A stretch of DNA of 64,000 nt from Nocardioides panacisoli. GTDB lineage: Bacteria; Actinomycetota; Actinomycetes; Propionibacteriales; Nocardioidaceae. The notes beneath the pieces were generated by a model. That model was not told the DNA's origin. It did not search any database and saw nothing but the letters and a program-made list of their open reading frames with translations. A program made the position numbers and the translations under genes. Below, piece after piece: positions 33,897-44,789 of the stretch (positions are counted from its first letter, which is position 1; each line of letters opens with the position of its first letter). The stretch is from NCBI RefSeq assembly GCF_019448235.1, contig NZ_CP080409.1, positions 1,178,001-1,242,000 of the forward strand. Direction: 5' to 3'.

Positions 33897-36221
33897 TCAC
33901 TGGGTGACGCGGTACGCGTCGAAGACGCCGGGTACGCCGCGGACCGTCTTCAGGACGGTGTCGAGGTGCTTGGCGTCGCCCATCTCGAAGGTGAAGCGGG
34001 CCTTGGCGACGCGCTCGCGGGAGGTGGTGAGCTGGGCGGACATGATGTTCACGTGGGCGTCGGAGAGCACCATGGTGATGTCGGAGAGCAGCCGGGCACG
34101 GTCGAGTGCCTCGACCTGGATGTTGACCAAGAACGTCGACTGGCCGGTCGGCGCCCACTCGACCTCGAGCACCTTCTCGGGCTGCTGGAGGAGGTTCGCG
34201 GCGTTGGTGCAGTCGGTGCGGTGGACCGAGACCCCGCCGCCCTTGGTGACGAAGCCCAGGATCGGGTCCGGGGGCACCGGGGTGCAGCACTTGGCGAGCT
34301 TGACCCACACCTCGGGTGAGTCCTTGACGATGACGCCGGCGTCGCCGCCGGGCGCGATGCCGCCACGGCCGCGGCGGGTGTCGATGCGGACGGCCTCGGC
34401 GAGGTCCTCCTGGGCGCCCTCGTCGCCGCCGTGCAGCTCGATGACCTTGCGGACGACGGTCTGGGCACCGATGTTGCTCTCGCCCACGGCGGCGTAGAGC
34501 GCGCTCACGTCGCTGGTGTGCAGCTGCTCGGCGACCTGGGTGAGGGTGTCGTGACTCAGCAGTCGCTTGAAGGGCAGCCCCTCCTTGCGCATCTGCTTGG
34601 CGATCTCGTCCTTGCCGCGCTCGATCGCCTCCTCGCGCCGCTCCTTGGTGAACCACTGCCGGATCTTCGACCGCGCCCGCTGGGACTTCACGAACTCCAG
34701 CCAGTCGCGGGAGGGCCCCGCGTTGGCCGCCTTGGAGGTGAACACCTCCACGACGTCGCCGTTCTCCAGCTTCGACTCCAACGGCACGAGCCGACCGTTG
34801 ACGCGCGCGCCGATGGTGTGGTGGCCGACCTCGGTGTGGACCGCGTAGGCGAAGTCCACCGACGTGGCACCCGTGGGAAGGGCGATCACGTCGCCGCGCG
34901 GGGTGAAGACGTAGACCTCGGCCCGGTTGATCTCGAACCGCAGCGACTCCAGGAACTCGCCGGGGTCCTCGACCTCGCTCTGCCAGTCCAGCAGCTGCCG
35001 CACCCAGGACATGTCGTCCATGTCCCCGAGCCGTTCGGTGTCCTTGCCGGCGCGGCCGTCCTCCTTGTACTTCCAGTGCGCGGCGACGCCGTACTCCGCA
35101 CGTCGGTGCATCCCGAAGGTGCGGATCTGCATCTCCACCGGCTTGCCCTGCGGGCCGATCACCGTGGTGTGCAGCGACTGGTACATGTTGAACTTCGGCA
35201 TCGCGACGTAGTCCTTGAACCGCCCCAGCACGGGGTTCCACCGCGAGTGCAGCACGCCGAGCACGCCGTAGCAGTCGCGGTCCTCCTCCACGAGGATCCG
35301 GATGCCGACCAGGTCGTAGATGTCGGAGAACTCCCGGCCTCCGACGATCATCTTCTGGTAGATCGAGTAGTAGTGCTTCGGACGTCCCGTCACCGTCGCC
35401 TTGATCCGCGCCTCGCGCAGGTCGCCCTCGACCTGGCTGATCACCTCGGCGAGGAACTGGTCGCGCGAGGGGGCCTGCTCGGCGACCATCCGCACGATCT
35501 CGTCGTACAGCTTGGGGTGCAGCGTCGCGAACGCCAGGTCCTCCAGCTCCCACTTGATCGTGTTCATGCCCAGCCGATGTGCCAGCGGCGCGTAGATGTC
35601 GAGCGTCTCGTGGGCCTTGCGTTCCTGCGTGGACTGCTTCACGAACCGCAGCGTGCGCATGTTGTGCAGCCGGTCGGCGAGCTTGATGACCAGGACCCGG
35701 ATGTCGCGCGACATCGCCACGATCATCTTGCGGATCGTCTCGGCGTTGGCCGAGTCGCCGTACTGCACCTTGTCGAGCTTGGTGACGCCGTCGACCAGTC
35801 GGGCGACCTCGTCGCCGAAGTCGCGACGGCACTCCTCCAGGGTGTACGGCGTGTCCTCGACCGTGTCGTGGAGCAGCGCGGCGACCAGGGTGGGCTCGGT
35901 CATGCCGATGCCGGCGAGGATCGTGGTGACCGCGAGCGGGTGGGTGATGTAGGGATCGCCGCTCTTGCGCATCTGGTCCTCGTGCAGGCGCTCGGCGGTG
36001 TGGTACGCGCGCTGCAGCAGCGCGAGGTCGGCCTTGGGGTGGTTCTGCCGCACGGCGCGGAACAGCGGTTCCAGCACCGGGTTCGTCGAGGGCTGACCAC
36101 GGCCCATGCGCGCGAGACGCGCCCGGACGCGCCGGCCCGGCCCGCCGTCACCGGCCGCGGGCGCCGGCTGCATCGAGGCGGGCTCGGCGCCCCCGGGGGG
36201 CGTCGTGCGTTCCTCGCTCAT
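33897..36221 (-). CDS. relA: Bifunctional (p)ppGpp synthetase/hydrolase
   Basis: A 774-residue RelA/SpoT homologue (Rel). The HD hydrolase domain has HDTVED at residues 118-123, so the hydrolase is probably active. The synthetase domain follows ([14 protein letters not shown] and [14 protein letters not shown], about 280-330). The TGS domain is near 440-500 ([23 protein letters not shown]), then a helical/zinc-finger region with [10 protein letters not shown] and a C-terminal ACT domain from about 700. It sets the alarmone level in the stringent response, cued by ribosome-bound uncharged tRNA. Upstream of apt as in Streptomyces. Confidence 0.97.
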   Translation of the reverse strand: MSEERTTPPGGAEPASMQPAPAAGDGGPGRRVRARLARMGRGQPSTNPVLEPLFRAVRQNHPKADLALLQRAYHTAERLHEDQMRKSGDPYITHPLAVTTILAGIGMTEPTLVAALLHDTVEDTPYTLEECRRDFGDEVARLVDGVTKLDKVQYGDSANAETIRKMIVAMSRDIRVLVIKLADRLHNMRTLRFVKQSTQERKAHETLDIYAPLAHRLGMNTIKWELEDLAFATLHPKLYDEIVRMVAEQAPSRDQFLAEVISQVEGDLREARIKATVTGRPKHYYSIYQKMIVGGREFSDIYDLVGIRILVEEDRDCYGVLGVLHSRWNPVLGRFKDYVAMPKFNMYQSLHTTVIGPQGKPVEMQIRTFGMHRRAEYGVAAHWKYKEDGRAGKDTERLGDMDDMSWVRQLLDWQSEVEDPGEFLESLRFEINRAEVYVFTPRGDVIALPTGATSVDFAYAVHTEVGHHTIGARVNGRLVPLESKLENGDVVEVFTSKAANAGPSRDWLEFVKSQRARSKIRQWFTKERREEAIERGKDEIAKQMRKEGLPFKRLLSHDTLTQVAEQLHTSDVSALYAAVGESNIGAQTVVRKVIELHGGDEGAQEDLAEAVRIDTRRGRGGIAPGGDAGVIVKDSPEVWVKLAKCCTPVPPDPILGFVTKGGGVSVHRTDCTNAANLLQQPEKVLEVEWAPTGQSTFLVNIQVEALDRARLLSDITMVLSDAHVNIMSAQLTTSRERVAKARFTFEMGDAKHLDTVLKTVRGVPGVFDAYRVTQ

Positions 36222-36276
36222 CTGACCAGTCTAGGGAGTGCTGCTCCCCACCGGACGAGGTACGTGCCCGTCGACC

Positions 36277-36831
36277 TCACACGACGCTGAGCGAGGTCAG
36301 CGGGAGGTCGCCGATCGCGTCGCGACCGGAGAGGAACCCGAGCTCGAGCAGCACGGCCAGGCCGACCGGGGTGCCGCCGCACTGGCGGACCAGGTCGTGG
36401 GTCGCCCGGGCGGTGCCGCCGGTGGCGAGCACGTCGTCGACGAGCAGCACCCGTTCGCCGTCGCCGATGCCGTCGCGGTGCAGCTCGAGCGTGGCCTCGC
36501 CGTACTCCAGCTCGTAGGAGACCTCGTGGGTCTCCCCGGGGAGCTTGCCGACCTTGCGCACCGGGACGAAGCCGACCCCGAGCGCGAGGGCGACCGGTGC
36601 CGCGAAGATGAACCCGCGGGCCTCCATGCCGAGGACCTTGTCCACCACCGGTGCGCCGGAATCGTCACGCCCCGCCTGCGCGAGACCGTCGATCACGGCA
36701 CCGAAACCGGCCGAGTCGGCCAGCAGCGGGGTGATGTCCTTGAACACGATCCCCGGCTCGGGGAAGTCCGGTACGTCGCGCACCAGTCGCTCGACCGCGG
36801 CCGTGGCCGCGGCACCCACCTCGCCGCTCAC
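36277..36831 (-). CDS. apt: Adenine phosphoribosyltransferase
   Basis: A 184-residue type I phosphoribosyltransferase salvaging adenine to AMP. N-terminal signature VPDFPEPGIVFKDITPLLAD, the adenine loop GMEARGFIF and the PRPP motif VLLVDDVLATGGTA are all present. The GTG overlaps the secF stop (GTGA). The 55 bases to the relA start are too short for much regulation, so relA may be read partly from this transcript. Confidence 0.96.
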   Translation of the reverse strand: MSGEVGAAATAAVERLVRDVPDFPEPGIVFKDITPLLADSAGFGAVIDGLAQAGRDDSGAPVVDKVLGMEARGFIFAAPVALALGVGFVPVRKVGKLPGETHEVSYELEYGEATLELHRDGIGDGERVLLVDDVLATGGTARATHDLVRQCGGTPVGLAVLLELGFLSGRDAIGDLPLTSLSVV

Positions 36832-38075
36832 TTGCGACGCTGCGATCGCGGCTGACGCTTGGGCTGCTGGCGGCCCGAGCTGGTGCTCTCGCTGACCGGC
36901 CGCGAGCTCTCCGGCACCACGCGGCCCTTGCCGACGGCGTCCTCACGGTGCGGCGTGGACCGGCGGGCCGGCTCCCGCTCGCGCGCGGAGTCATCGTCGT
37001 CCTGGTCATCGGAGAGCTCGGACCCTCCGTCACCGACGGCCATGTCGTCGGCGAAGGCCGGGACCGAGTGGTAGGGGTCGGCGGCGATGGCCTTGGCCTT
37101 GGCGCGGGCGCGACGCTCCTGGTCCCGGACCTCTGCCTCGCCCGACTTCATGTGCACCAGCAGGCGCGGGGCGAGCATGACCGAGGAGTACACACCGGCC
37201 GCCATGCCGACGAACTGGGCGAGCGCCAGGTCCTGCAGCGAGCTCGTGCTGAGGTACAGCCCGCTCACGAGCAGGATGCCGCCGATCGGGAGCAGCGCCA
37301 CGATCGAGGTGTTGATCGAGCGCACCACGGTCTGGTTGACGGCCAGGTTGGCCGCGTCCGCGTAGGACTGGGTGTTCTTGCGGAGCTTGGTGGTGTTCTC
37401 CCGCACCTTGTCGAAGACGACCACGGTGTCGTAGAGCGAGAAGCCGAGGATGGCGAGGACGCCGGTGACCGCGGCCGGCGTCACCTGGAAGCCCGAGATT
37501 GCGTAGACGCCGATGGTCACCGCCACGTCGTGGAAGAGCGCGGCGAGCGCCGCCACCGACATCTTCCACTCCTTGAAGTAGGCCCAGATGAAGAGCACCA
37601 CGAGGGTCAGGAAGATGGCGATGCCCAGCAGGGCGCGGTTGGCGACCTCCTGGCCCCAGCTCGGGCCGATCTCCTGCAGGGACACGTCCTGCGGGGTGAG
37701 GCCCTCGAACTCGCCGGTGATGACCTCCCGGACGGCGGCCTCCTGGTCGGCGTCCATCGCCTCGGTCTGCAGCACCAGGGCGGTGCCGGCGGTCGTCACG
37801 GAGGGGTTCTCGGCGTTCTCGATGCCCGAGTCGGCCACCTCCTCGCGCAACGCGTCGGCGTTGGCCTGGGTGACCTCGCTCGCCGGCGGGCTGATGGTGA
37901 ACTCGGCACCGCCCACGAACTCGACGCCGAAGTTGAGCGGCTTGATGATCACCGCGGCGAACGCGAGCCCGACGACGAGCAACGAGATGCCGTACCAGAG
38001 CGCACGGTTGCCGACGAAGTTGAAGGACCGGTCGCCGGTGTAGAGGTCGTACCCGGCACGCGACATCTTGCCCAT
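36828..38075 (-). CDS. secF: Protein translocase subunit SecF
   Basis: A 415-residue RND-fold membrane protein that with SecD drives late steps of Sec export. One N-terminal helix, a periplasmic loop beginning NFGVEFVGGAEFTIS, and a five-helix C-terminal bundle with the conserved YDTVVVFDKVREN are visible. It has a long hydrophilic C-terminal tail (~75 residues, rich in Arg, Asp and Ser) ending in QRRK, as in other actinobacteria. Overlaps secD by one base (TGATG). Confidence 0.97.
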   Translation of the reverse strand: MGKMSRAGYDLYTGDRSFNFVGNRALWYGISLLVVGLAFAAVIIKPLNFGVEFVGGAEFTISPPASEVTQANADALREEVADSGIENAENPSVTTAGTALVLQTEAMDADQEAAVREVITGEFEGLTPQDVSLQEIGPSWGQEVANRALLGIAIFLTLVVLFIWAYFKEWKMSVAALAALFHDVAVTIGVYAISGFQVTPAAVTGVLAILGFSLYDTVVVFDKVRENTTKLRKNTQSYADAANLAVNQTVVRSINTSIVALLPIGGILLVSGLYLSTSSLQDLALAQFVGMAAGVYSSVMLAPRLLVHMKSGEAEVRDQERRARAKAKAIAADPYHSVPAFADDMAVGDGGSELSDDQDDDDSAREREPARRSTPHREDAVGKGRVVPESSRPVSESTSSGRQQPKRQPRSQRRK

Positions 38076-39838
38076 CAGGCCTTACCTCCCGCCGGCGCCG
38101 TGGCCGGTGCGTCGATGCCCAGCGAGGACTTGCTCAGGCCGGACGCCTTCGTGCCGGCGTTGAAGAAGCGGTACGTCGCCAGGTAGGACATCGCCGGCTT
38201 GGTGAACCAGAACAGCACGGCGAGGTCGATGAGCGTGCTCAGGCCCAGCGCGAAGCCGAAGCCCTTGACCGCTCCCGTCGCGAAGACGTAGAGCACGATC
38301 GCCGAGAGCAGCTGGACGGTGTTGGCCGCGATCCGGGTGACGCGCGCACGCGCCCATCCGGTCTCGACCGCGACGCGCATCGACTTGCCCTCACGCATCT
38401 CGTCACGGATGCGCTCGAAGTAGATGATGAAGGAGTCGGCGACCACACCCACCGCGATGATGAAGCCGGCCATGCCCGGCAGCGTGAGCGTGAAGCCCGC
38501 CGTCTCGCTGAGCAGCAGCACCATCGCGTAGGTGATGCCCGCTCCGATGAACAGCGACGACACCACCACGGCGCCGAGACCGCGGTAGTAGAACAGGCAG
38601 AACAGCATCACCAGGGCCAGGCCCGCACCGCCGGCCAGCAGGCCGGTCTGGAGCTGGTCACCGGCCAGGGTCGGGCCGATGTCGTCGGTGCTGATCTGGT
38701 TCTCCGGGAACGAGATCGGCAGCGCACCGAACTTCAGGCTGTTGGCGAGGTCGTTGGCAGTGGTCTCGGTGAAGTCACCACTGATCTGCGATCGGCCGTT
38801 GCTGATGACCGCCTGCATCGTCGGGGCCGAGAGCACCTTGCCGTCCAGCACGATGGCGAAGAGCCGCTCGGAACCGACCAGGTCGCGTGAGATCGCCTCG
38901 AAGTCCTGCGTGGCGCCCTGCGAGTCGGCCGGACGCGCCTTGCTCTCGTCGTTGCCGAGCTCGAGGTTGACCACCCACTGCACGTCGTTCTGCGGGATGC
39001 CGGCGGAGGCGTCGTCGAGTTCGGTGCCCTCGATGACCGAGCGCGACAGGAGGTACTTGAACGAGCCGGACTCGCCGTTGATCTCGTCGAACTGGCAGGC
39101 CACGAGCGGCTGGTCCGGTTCGTCCTCCAGGTTGGCGGGCTCACCCTGCCGCTCACCCTGCGCCTCGACGAGGGTGCCCTCGTCGTTGCACTCGTAGCGG
39201 TTGTAGAGCTCGATCGAGCGCTGGTCGGGCTGCTTCATCCAGGCGAGCTCGTCGTCAACGGTGCGCTCGGCGTCGGGGTCCCACGGACCGCCGCCACCGG
39301 ACTGCCCGCCGGTCGGCTGCTCGTCCGGTGCGCTCGGCTGGTCCGAGGGCGCCTCGCTCGGGGTGCCGGACGGGTCGCCGGTCGGATCGGCGGCGGCGTC
39401 GAAGTCGGGGGCGGGGCGGTTCAGGCCGAGCGGGCTCTGCTGCTGCCCGGACTGGCACAGCGACTGGTCACCACGGTCGGTGCAGGCCACGAGTCGGAAC
39501 CGCAGCTGCGCCGTACGACTGACGGTCTCCTCGAGCTGGGCGCGGTCGTCGACGCTGCCGGGGACCTCGACGACGATGAACTTGTCGCCCTGGGTGACCA
39601 CTTCGGCCTCGACGATGCCGCTGCCGTTGACGCGCTGGTCGAGGATGCGGCGCGCCTCCTCGAGGTTCTCCTCGGACGGCTCGCCGGCGGCGGTCAGCGT
39701 GATGCGGGTGCCGCCCTGCAGGTCCAGCCCCAGACGCGGCTTCCAGTCACCGGCCAGCGCGACGAGGCCGAAGATGATGGCCACGCCGATGAAGAAGATC
39801 GCGAGCGTGCGCCCCGGGGAGCTCTTGCGCGAGGCCAT
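38075..39838 (-). CDS. secD: Protein translocase subunit SecD
   Basis: A 587-residue partner of SecF. The start gives one membrane helix, then RLGLDLQGGTRITLTA (the P1 head motif). Inserted in the periplasmic domain is a low-complexity Pro/Ser/Gly/Gln stretch (about residues 145-190), which is common in actinobacterial SecD. The C-terminal helices carry GMAGFIIAVGVVADSFIIYFERIRDEMR. The ATG overlaps the yajC stop by one base. Confidence 0.97.
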   Translation of the reverse strand: MASRKSSPGRTLAIFFIGVAIIFGLVALAGDWKPRLGLDLQGGTRITLTAAGEPSEENLEEARRILDQRVNGSGIVEAEVVTQGDKFIVVEVPGSVDDRAQLEETVSRTAQLRFRLVACTDRGDQSLCQSGQQQSPLGLNRPAPDFDAAADPTGDPSGTPSEAPSDQPSAPDEQPTGGQSGGGGPWDPDAERTVDDELAWMKQPDQRSIELYNRYECNDEGTLVEAQGERQGEPANLEDEPDQPLVACQFDEINGESGSFKYLLSRSVIEGTELDDASAGIPQNDVQWVVNLELGNDESKARPADSQGATQDFEAISRDLVGSERLFAIVLDGKVLSAPTMQAVISNGRSQISGDFTETTANDLANSLKFGALPISFPENQISTDDIGPTLAGDQLQTGLLAGGAGLALVMLFCLFYYRGLGAVVVSSLFIGAGITYAMVLLLSETAGFTLTLPGMAGFIIAVGVVADSFIIYFERIRDEMREGKSMRVAVETGWARARVTRIAANTVQLLSAIVLYVFATGAVKGFGFALGLSTLIDLAVLFWFTKPAMSYLATYRFFNAGTKASGLSKSSLGIDAPATAPAGGKA

Positions 39839-40131
39839 CAGCCCTCCTCGGGCGTGGCGTCACCGGACGGCTCGGGGTCGAGCTTGGCACCGACGGCACC
39901 GCGAGCCACCTTCAGCGAGGTGCCGGGAGCGACCTCCACCACCACGAAGTCCTCACCCAGTTCGGCGACGGTCGCGTAGATGCCCGAGGTGAGCATCACC
40001 TGGTCGCCGATCGTCAGCGAGGCCTGCAACTGTGCTGCCGCCTTCTGGCGCTGCTGGTTGGGTCGGATGATGAGCAGCCAGAACACCACCACGATGGCGG
40101 CCAGCCACACCAGCCACGCGTAATCCTGCAC
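39838..40131 (-). CDS. yajC: Preprotein translocase subunit YajC
   Basis: A 97-residue single-helix protein (LVWLAAIVVVFWLLIIRP) followed by the typical NQQRQKAAAQLQASLTIGDQVMLTSGIYATV. It associates with SecDF. The start is GTG with GGAGAGG nine bases before it; the longer open frame is a shadow. First gene of the yajC-secD-secF-apt run. The 124 bases to ruvB contain TACACT near 40212 (minus strand), a possible -10 element. Confidence 0.94.
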   Translation of the reverse strand: MQDYAWLVWLAAIVVVFWLLIIRPNQQRQKAAAQLQASLTIGDQVMLTSGIYATVAELGEDFVVVEVAPGTSLKVARGAVGAKLDPEPSGDATPEEG

Positions 40132-40255
40132 GAAGCGACCTCTCCTGCGGGTTGGGACGTTGGGGCACCGCACGCGCCCACGACGGCTCAGGGATGCGCC
40201 GACGGGCCAGTGTAGCCACGGGCCCGTGACGAACACCGCATCGGGAGGTGCCGTG

Positions 40256-41320
40256 TCAGTCGTCGAAGAGCGTGGCGTCCGGGGATACCTCCCGCGGGGT
40301 CTCGCCGAGGTGCTCCCACGCCGCCGGGGTGGCGATCCGACCGCGCGGCGTACGCGCGAGGAAGCCGTTGCGGACCAGGAACGGCTCGGCCACCTCCTCC
40401 ACGGTCTCCCGCTCCTCACCGACCGCGACCGCAAGGGTGGAGATGCCGACCGGTCCCCCGCCGAAGCGGCGGCACAGTGCATCGAGCACGGAGCGGTCGA
40501 GGCGGTCCAGGCCGAGCGGGTCGACCTCGTAGAGGTCCAGGGCGGCCGCCGCGTTGGGCTGGCTCACGACGCCGTCGGAGCGCACCTGGGCGTAGTCACG
40601 GACGCGCCGGAGCAGTCGGTTGGCGATCCGGGGCGTCCCCCGTGAGCGCGAGGCGATCTCGCGGGAGCCGTCCGGCGTCGTCTCGACCTCGAGCAGCCCG
40701 GCCGACCGCCGCACGATCAAGTCGAGGTCGTCGGCCTCGTAGAACTCCAGCTGCGCGGTGAATCCGAACCGGTCACGCAGCGGGCTCGGGAGCAGCCCCG
40801 CCCGGGTGGTGGCACCGACGAGCGTGAACGGCGGGATCTCGATCGGGATCGCCGTGGCGCCCGGGCCCTTGCCGATGACCACGTCGACACGGAAGTCCTC
40901 CATGGCCAGGTAGAGCATCTCCTCCGCCGGCCGCGACATGCGGTGGATCTCGTCGACGAAGAGGACCTCGCCCTCGTTGAGGGCCGACAGGATGGCGGCC
41001 AGGTCGCCGGCGTGGGTGATGGCGGGGCCGCTGGTCACCCGCAGCGGCGCGCTCATCTCGCTGGCGATGATCATCGCCAGCGTCGTCTTGCCCAGGCCCG
41101 GTGGCCCGGACAGCAGCACGTGGTCCGGGGTGCGGCCCCGCTGGCGGGCGGCCTCGAGGACCAGGCCGAGCTGGTCGCAGACCCGGTCCTGGCCGACCAC
41201 CTCGTCCAGCGTGCGCGGGCGCAGGGCCGCCTCGACGGCGCGGTCGTCGCCCTCGGCCTCGGCAGTCGTCAACGAGCCGAGGTACTCCTCCTCGGCGGCG
41301 GCCAGCTCGTCCTCGTGCAT
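40256..41320 (-). CDS. ruvB: Holliday junction branch migration ATPase RuvB
   Basis: A 354-residue AAA+ motor. Walker A is GPPGLGKTT (about residue 70), Walker [10 protein letters not shown], sensor region [10 protein letters not shown] and the C-terminal winged helix with [18 protein letters not shown]. Forms a hexamer with RuvA to move Holliday junctions. GGAG lies three bases before the ATG. Last gene of ruvCAB, which carries an SOS box at its head. Confidence 0.98.
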   Translation of the reverse strand: MHEDELAAAEEEYLGSLTTAEAEGDDRAVEAALRPRTLDEVVGQDRVCDQLGLVLEAARQRGRTPDHVLLSGPPGLGKTTLAMIIASEMSAPLRVTSGPAITHAGDLAAILSALNEGEVLFVDEIHRMSRPAEEMLYLAMEDFRVDVVIGKGPGATAIPIEIPPFTLVGATTRAGLLPSPLRDRFGFTAQLEFYEADDLDLIVRRSAGLLEVETTPDGSREIASRSRGTPRIANRLLRRVRDYAQVRSDGVVSQPNAAAALDLYEVDPLGLDRLDRSVLDALCRRFGGGPVGISTLAVAVGEERETVEEVAEPFLVRNGFLARTPRGRIATPAAWEHLGETPREVSPDATLFDD

Positions 41321-41337
41321 CGACTCCGACCCTAGGA

Positions 41338-41940
41338 CTAGCTCTTGGACAGCGAACGGAGGGCAGCGCGCAGCAGCGTGGCGACGTCGCTCTCACCCTG
41401 GTCGGCCACGGGTGCCACCGCGTCCACGGCACGGTCGGCGTCCCTGGCCGGCCACCCGAGTCCGACGAGGCCCTGGTGCACCTGCTCGCGCCAGGGCGCG
41501 GCCGGGGCGGACGGCGCCGGCGCAGTGCCACCGCCGGCGGGCGCACCGATGCGGTCCTTGAGCTCCAGCACGATGCGCTGGGCGCCCTTCTGGCCGATCC
41601 CGGGCACCTTGGTGAGCGTCTTGGTGTCATCGCCGGCGACCGCCGTACGGAGCTGGTCCGGGTCGAGGACGGCCAGCATCGCCTGGGCGAGCTTCGGCCC
41701 GACACCGGAGGCGGTCTGCACCAGCTCGAAGACGTCCCGCTCGTCGGCGTCGGCGAACCCGAAGAGCGTCAGTGAGTCCTCCCGGACCACGAGGCTGGTG
41801 GGCACCGTCGCCTCGCCTCCGGCGCGGAGGCCGGCGAGGGTGCCGGGCGTGCACATCACCTCGAGCCCGACACCGCCGACCTCGACGACGGCGCTGGACA
41901 GGGTCACCTCGGCCACGCGGCCGCGGACATGGGCGATCAT
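41338..41940 (-). CDS. ruvA: Holliday junction DNA helicase subunit RuvA
   Basis: A 200-residue RuvA with OB fold ([27 protein letters not shown]), the double helix-hairpin-helix region ([20 protein letters not shown] and [21 protein letters not shown]) and the C-terminal RuvB-binding domain after an Ala/Pro linker. The ATG overlaps the ruvC stop (ATGA); the upstream extension is not coding. Confidence 0.97.
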   Translation of the reverse strand: MIAHVRGRVAEVTLSSAVVEVGGVGLEVMCTPGTLAGLRAGGEATVPTSLVVREDSLTLFGFADADERDVFELVQTASGVGPKLAQAMLAVLDPDQLRTAVAGDDTKTLTKVPGIGQKGAQRIVLELKDRIGAPAGGGTAPAPSAPAAPWREQVHQGLVGLGWPARDADRAVDAVAPVADQGESDVATLLRAALRSLSKS

Positions 41941-42512
41941 CGTGCTCCCGTCGTACGTGGTGGTCTCGAGGGCCGACGGGCGGTCGCTGCCGGTCGAGCC
42001 TGTCGCGAACGCGCGAGTGCGTCCTCGATGCGTGACTGGGCGCCTCCGCGCCACAGGTGCGTGATCGCCAGTGCGAGCGCGTCGGCGGCATCAGCCGGCT
42101 TCGGCGCCTTCTCCAGCCGCAGGATGCGCGTGACCATCGCACCGACCTGGGCCTTGTCGGCCCGGCCGTTGCCAGAGACGGCTGCCTTGACCTCGCTGGG
42201 GGTGTGCAGCGCGACGGGGAGGCCCCGCCGTGCGGCGCACACCATCGCGATGCCGCTCGCCTGCGCGGTGCCCATCACCGTGCTGGAGTCGGACCGGGCG
42301 AAGACCCGCTCGACGGCCACGGCGTCGGGCCGGTGCTCGTCGAGCCAGGCGTCGATGCCCTTCTCGATGGTGACCAGTCGCTCCGGGACGGGCACGTGGG
42401 AGGACGTGCGTACGACGCCCACGTCGACCATCGTCACGGGCCGGCCGAGCGCTCCGTCGACCACGCCGAGGCCGCACCGCGTCAGCCCCGGGTCGATGCC
42501 GAGCACCCGCAT
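41937..42512 (-). CDS. ruvC: Holliday junction resolvase RuvC
   Basis: A 191-residue RNase H-fold endonuclease. Acidic residues are Asp7 (LGIDPGL), the Glu of VAVERVF near 68, and the late DAADALALA pair. The C-terminus has an extra Arg/Ala/Pro-rich tail of about 35 residues. The ATG at 42512 follows GAGGTGG. A LexA-type operator lies 12-28 bases upstream. Confidence 0.96.
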   Translation of the reverse strand: MRVLGIDPGLTRCGLGVVDGALGRPVTMVDVGVVRTSSHVPVPERLVTIEKGIDAWLDEHRPDAVAVERVFARSDSSTVMGTAQASGIAMVCAARRGLPVALHTPSEVKAAVSGNGRADKAQVGAMVTRILRLEKAPKPADAADALALAITHLWRGGAQSRIEDALARSRQARPAATARRPSRPPRTTGAR

Positions 42513-42524
42513 GGCCACCTCCTG

Positions 42525-42540
42525 TCGAACATGTGTTCGC
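42525..42540 (-). promoter_or_regulatory. LexA (SOS) box upstream of ruvCAB
   Basis: The sequence TCGAAC-ATGT-GTTCGC matches the actinobacterial/Gram-positive SOS box TCGAAC-N4-GTTCGA with one mismatch in the last base. It lies just before ruvC. In Mycobacterium tuberculosis ruvCAB is an established LexA regulon member, which supports this call. Confidence 0.85.
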
Positions 42541-42599
42541 AGGCTAGCGCGCCGCTCCCCCACGGGTCAGCCCGACACGCGGGGGCGGGACCGGCCGGC

Positions 42600-43373
42600 T
42601 CAGCCGAGCTCGGCCATCACCTCGTCGGAGACCTGGACGTTGGTGTAGACGTTCTGGACGTCGTCGAGGTCATCGAGCGCATCGACGAGCTTGAAGACCT
42701 TCTCCGCCGCGTCGGAGTCGACGGGGATGTCGAGCTCGGCCACGAACTGCACCTCGGCGGAGTCGTAGTCGATGCCGGCCGCCTGGAGGCCGGTGCGCAC
42801 CTCGACCACGTCGGTCGCCTCGGAGAGCACCTGGAAGCTCTCACCGAAGTCGTTGACGTCGTCGGCACCCGCCTCCAGCGTCGCCTCGAGCAGGTCGTCC
42901 TCGGTGATCTGGACGGTCTCGCCGTCGCGCTCCTGCGACTTGGGCACCATCACGACGCCCTTGCGGTTGAACAGCCGCGACACCGATCCGGGGTCGGCCA
43001 TCGTGCCGCCCGTGCGGGTCGTCGTGGTGCGGACCTCCATGGCGGCCCGGTTCTTGTTGTCGGTCAGGCACTCGATGAGGAACGCGACGCCCTGCGGGCC
43101 GTAGGCCTCGTACTGGATCGTCTCGTAGTCGGCGCCGCCGGCCTCGAGACCGCCGCCGCGCTTGACCGCGCGCTGGATGTTGTCGTTGGGGACCGAGCTC
43201 TTCTTCGCCTTCTGGATGGCGTCGTAGAGGGTCGGGTTGCCGTCGGGGTCAGGACCGCCCTGCCGGGCCGCGATCTCGATGCCCTTGATCAGCTTGGCGA
43301 ACAACTTGCCGCGCCGGGCGTCGATGACCGCCTTCTTGTGCTTGGTGGTCGCCCACTTGGAGTGGCCTGACAT
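42600..43373 (-). CDS. yebC: YebC/PmpR family DNA-binding regulatory protein
   Basis: A 257-residue protein with the family start [27 protein letters not shown] and three-domain layout, with acidic stretches typical of the family. Members act as transcription regulators, and a YebC branch has been linked to relief of ribosome stalling. The ATG at 43373 has GAGGG upstream; a TTG codon directly before it is less likely. Sits between pdxT and ruvC, as in most actinobacteria. Confidence 0.95.
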   Translation of the reverse strand: MSGHSKWATTKHKKAVIDARRGKLFAKLIKGIEIAARQGGPDPDGNPTLYDAIQKAKKSSVPNDNIQRAVKRGGGLEAGGADYETIQYEAYGPQGVAFLIECLTDNKNRAAMEVRTTTTRTGGTMADPGSVSRLFNRKGVVMVPKSQERDGETVQITEDDLLEATLEAGADDVNDFGESFQVLSEATDVVEVRTGLQAAGIDYDSAEVQFVAELDIPVDSDAAEKVFKLVDALDDLDDVQNVYTNVQVSDEVMAELG

Positions 43374-43408
43374 CAATCCCTCTTCTCTCGGCAGACAGCA
43401 CGTCGATT

Positions 43409-43987
43409 CTATGCCGTGGCCAATCCGTCAAGGAACAGGCGGTGCAGCCGGCCGTCGCCGTCGACCTCGGGGTGGAAGGCCGTGGCGAGCAACGGACCCT
43501 GCCGGACCGCGACGGCGTGACCGCGGGCCTCCGCGAGCACCTCGACCCCCGGACCGACCTCCTCGGCCCAGGGTGCGCGGATGAAGACGCCGGGCACGGG
43601 CCCCGCGACACCGACGACGTCCAACGCGCCCTCGAAGGAGTCGACCTGGCGGCCGAAGGCATTGCGCCGCACCGTCATGTCGATGCCACCGATCGTCTGC
43701 TGCCCCTCGGCCGCGTCGAGCAGCCGGTCCGCGAGCAGGATCATCCCCGCGCAGGTGCCGAAGGCCGCCATCCCGTCGCGCACCCGCTCCCGCAGGGGCT
43801 CGAGCAGGTCGAAGGTCGCCGCGAGCTTGATCATCGTCGTCGACTCCCCGCCGGGCAGCACCAGTCCGTCGCACTGCGCCAACTCGGTGGGGCGACGTAC
43901 GGGGAAGGCGTCGGCGCCGAGCGACGTCAGCGCGGCGAGGTGCTCGCGCACGTCACCCTGCAGGGCGAAGACTCCGATCCGGGGCAC
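43409..43987 (-). CDS. pdxT: Pyridoxal 5'-phosphate synthase glutaminase subunit
   Basis: A 192-residue class I glutaminase feeding ammonia to Pdx[15 protein letters not shown] and LPGGESTT open the protein; the nucleophile Cys is in [10 protein letters not shown], and the His-Glu pair in TAFHPEV. Full length. Its partner gene pdxS is 1.6 kb away, separated by a methyltransferase and a lipoprotein gene. Confidence 0.97.
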   Translation of the reverse strand: MPRIGVFALQGDVREHLAALTSLGADAFPVRRPTELAQCDGLVLPGGESTTMIKLAATFDLLEPLRERVRDGMAAFGTCAGMILLADRLLDAAEGQQTIGGIDMTVRRNAFGRQVDSFEGALDVVGVAGPVPGVFIRAPWAEEVGPGVEVLAEARGHAVAVRQGPLLATAFHPEVDGDGRLHRLFLDGLATA

Positions 43988-44033
43988 GGCCCGAGGGTAG
44001 TGCGACCGGTCATCCGGGCGCCGGCCCGGGCCG

Positions 44034-44789
44034 TCAGCGTGGCTTGGTGGCCTCGAGCACCATCGTCTCGAAGTGGACGACCTCCCGCGGGATGCCGGTC
44101 TCGACGCCGTGACGTTCGACGTCGCGGAGCTCCGGGTCGCCGGACTCCCCGAACGCGCACCGGGTGAGGTCGGTGAAGCCCGCCTCGGTGAGCAGGGCGC
44201 GCAGGGCGGGCTCGTCGTAGAGGTACTGGTGGCCCCAGGCGCGCATCGCGAGGTTCAGCACGCCGACGGGGTCCTCGCGGCCGCGGAGGTAGCGCCGCCC
44301 CATCAGCTCGACGAACCGTCGGCCCTCCTCGCCCTCCTCACCGCGGTAGGCCGCAACGAGCCGTGCCAGGTCCGGCGTCGCGACGCGCAGGACGCCGCCC
44401 GGTCTCAGCGCGCGCAGGCAGTGGCGCAGCAGGCGCTGTCCGGCCCGGTAGCGCACGTGCTCGATCACGTGCTCCGCGCCGATGTAGTCGATGCTGGCGT
44501 CCGGGAACGGCAGCAGACGCGTCGCGTCGACCGCGAGTACGTCGTCGCGCCGCGGACTGACGTCGGTCGCGAGCCAGCCGTCGAGCTGTGTCAGGCCCGC
44601 ACCCAGCTGGACCTTGCGCACCGGATGGGTGGCCAGGTAGCGGCTGACCAGCTCGTCGGGATCACTCGTAGGATCGACGGGGTCGATCGCCGCCGGTTCG
44701 CCGCCGCCGAGGAGGCCACGCACCATCCGCAGGTCTTCGCGCAGGCCACGCAGCGTGCGGGAGTTACGAGCAGAAGGAATCCGAGCCAT
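44034..44789 (-). CDS. SAM-dependent methyltransferase (class I)
   Basis: A 251-residue protein with a class I methyltransferase fold. The SAM motif region [18 protein letters not shown] is near residue 62; [13 protein letters not shown] corresponds to motif [18 protein letters not shown] is the typical post-motif. This pattern resembles methyltransferases of cell-surface saccharide pathways, but the substrate is unknown. The start ATG shares two bases with the ATG of the divergent lipoprotein gene (CATG). An internal ATG at 44726 is an alternative start. Confidence 0.8.
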   Translation of the reverse strand: MARIPSARNSRTLRGLREDLRMVRGLLGGGEPAAIDPVDPTSDPDELVSRYLATHPVRKVQLGAGLTQLDGWLATDVSPRRDDVLAVDATRLLPFPDASIDYIGAEHVIEHVRYRAGQRLLRHCLRALRPGGVLRVATPDLARLVAAYRGEEGEEGRRFVELMGRRYLRGREDPVGVLNLAMRAWGHQYLYDEPALRALLTEAGFTDLTRCAFGESGDPELRDVERHGVETGIPREVVHFETMVLEATKPR

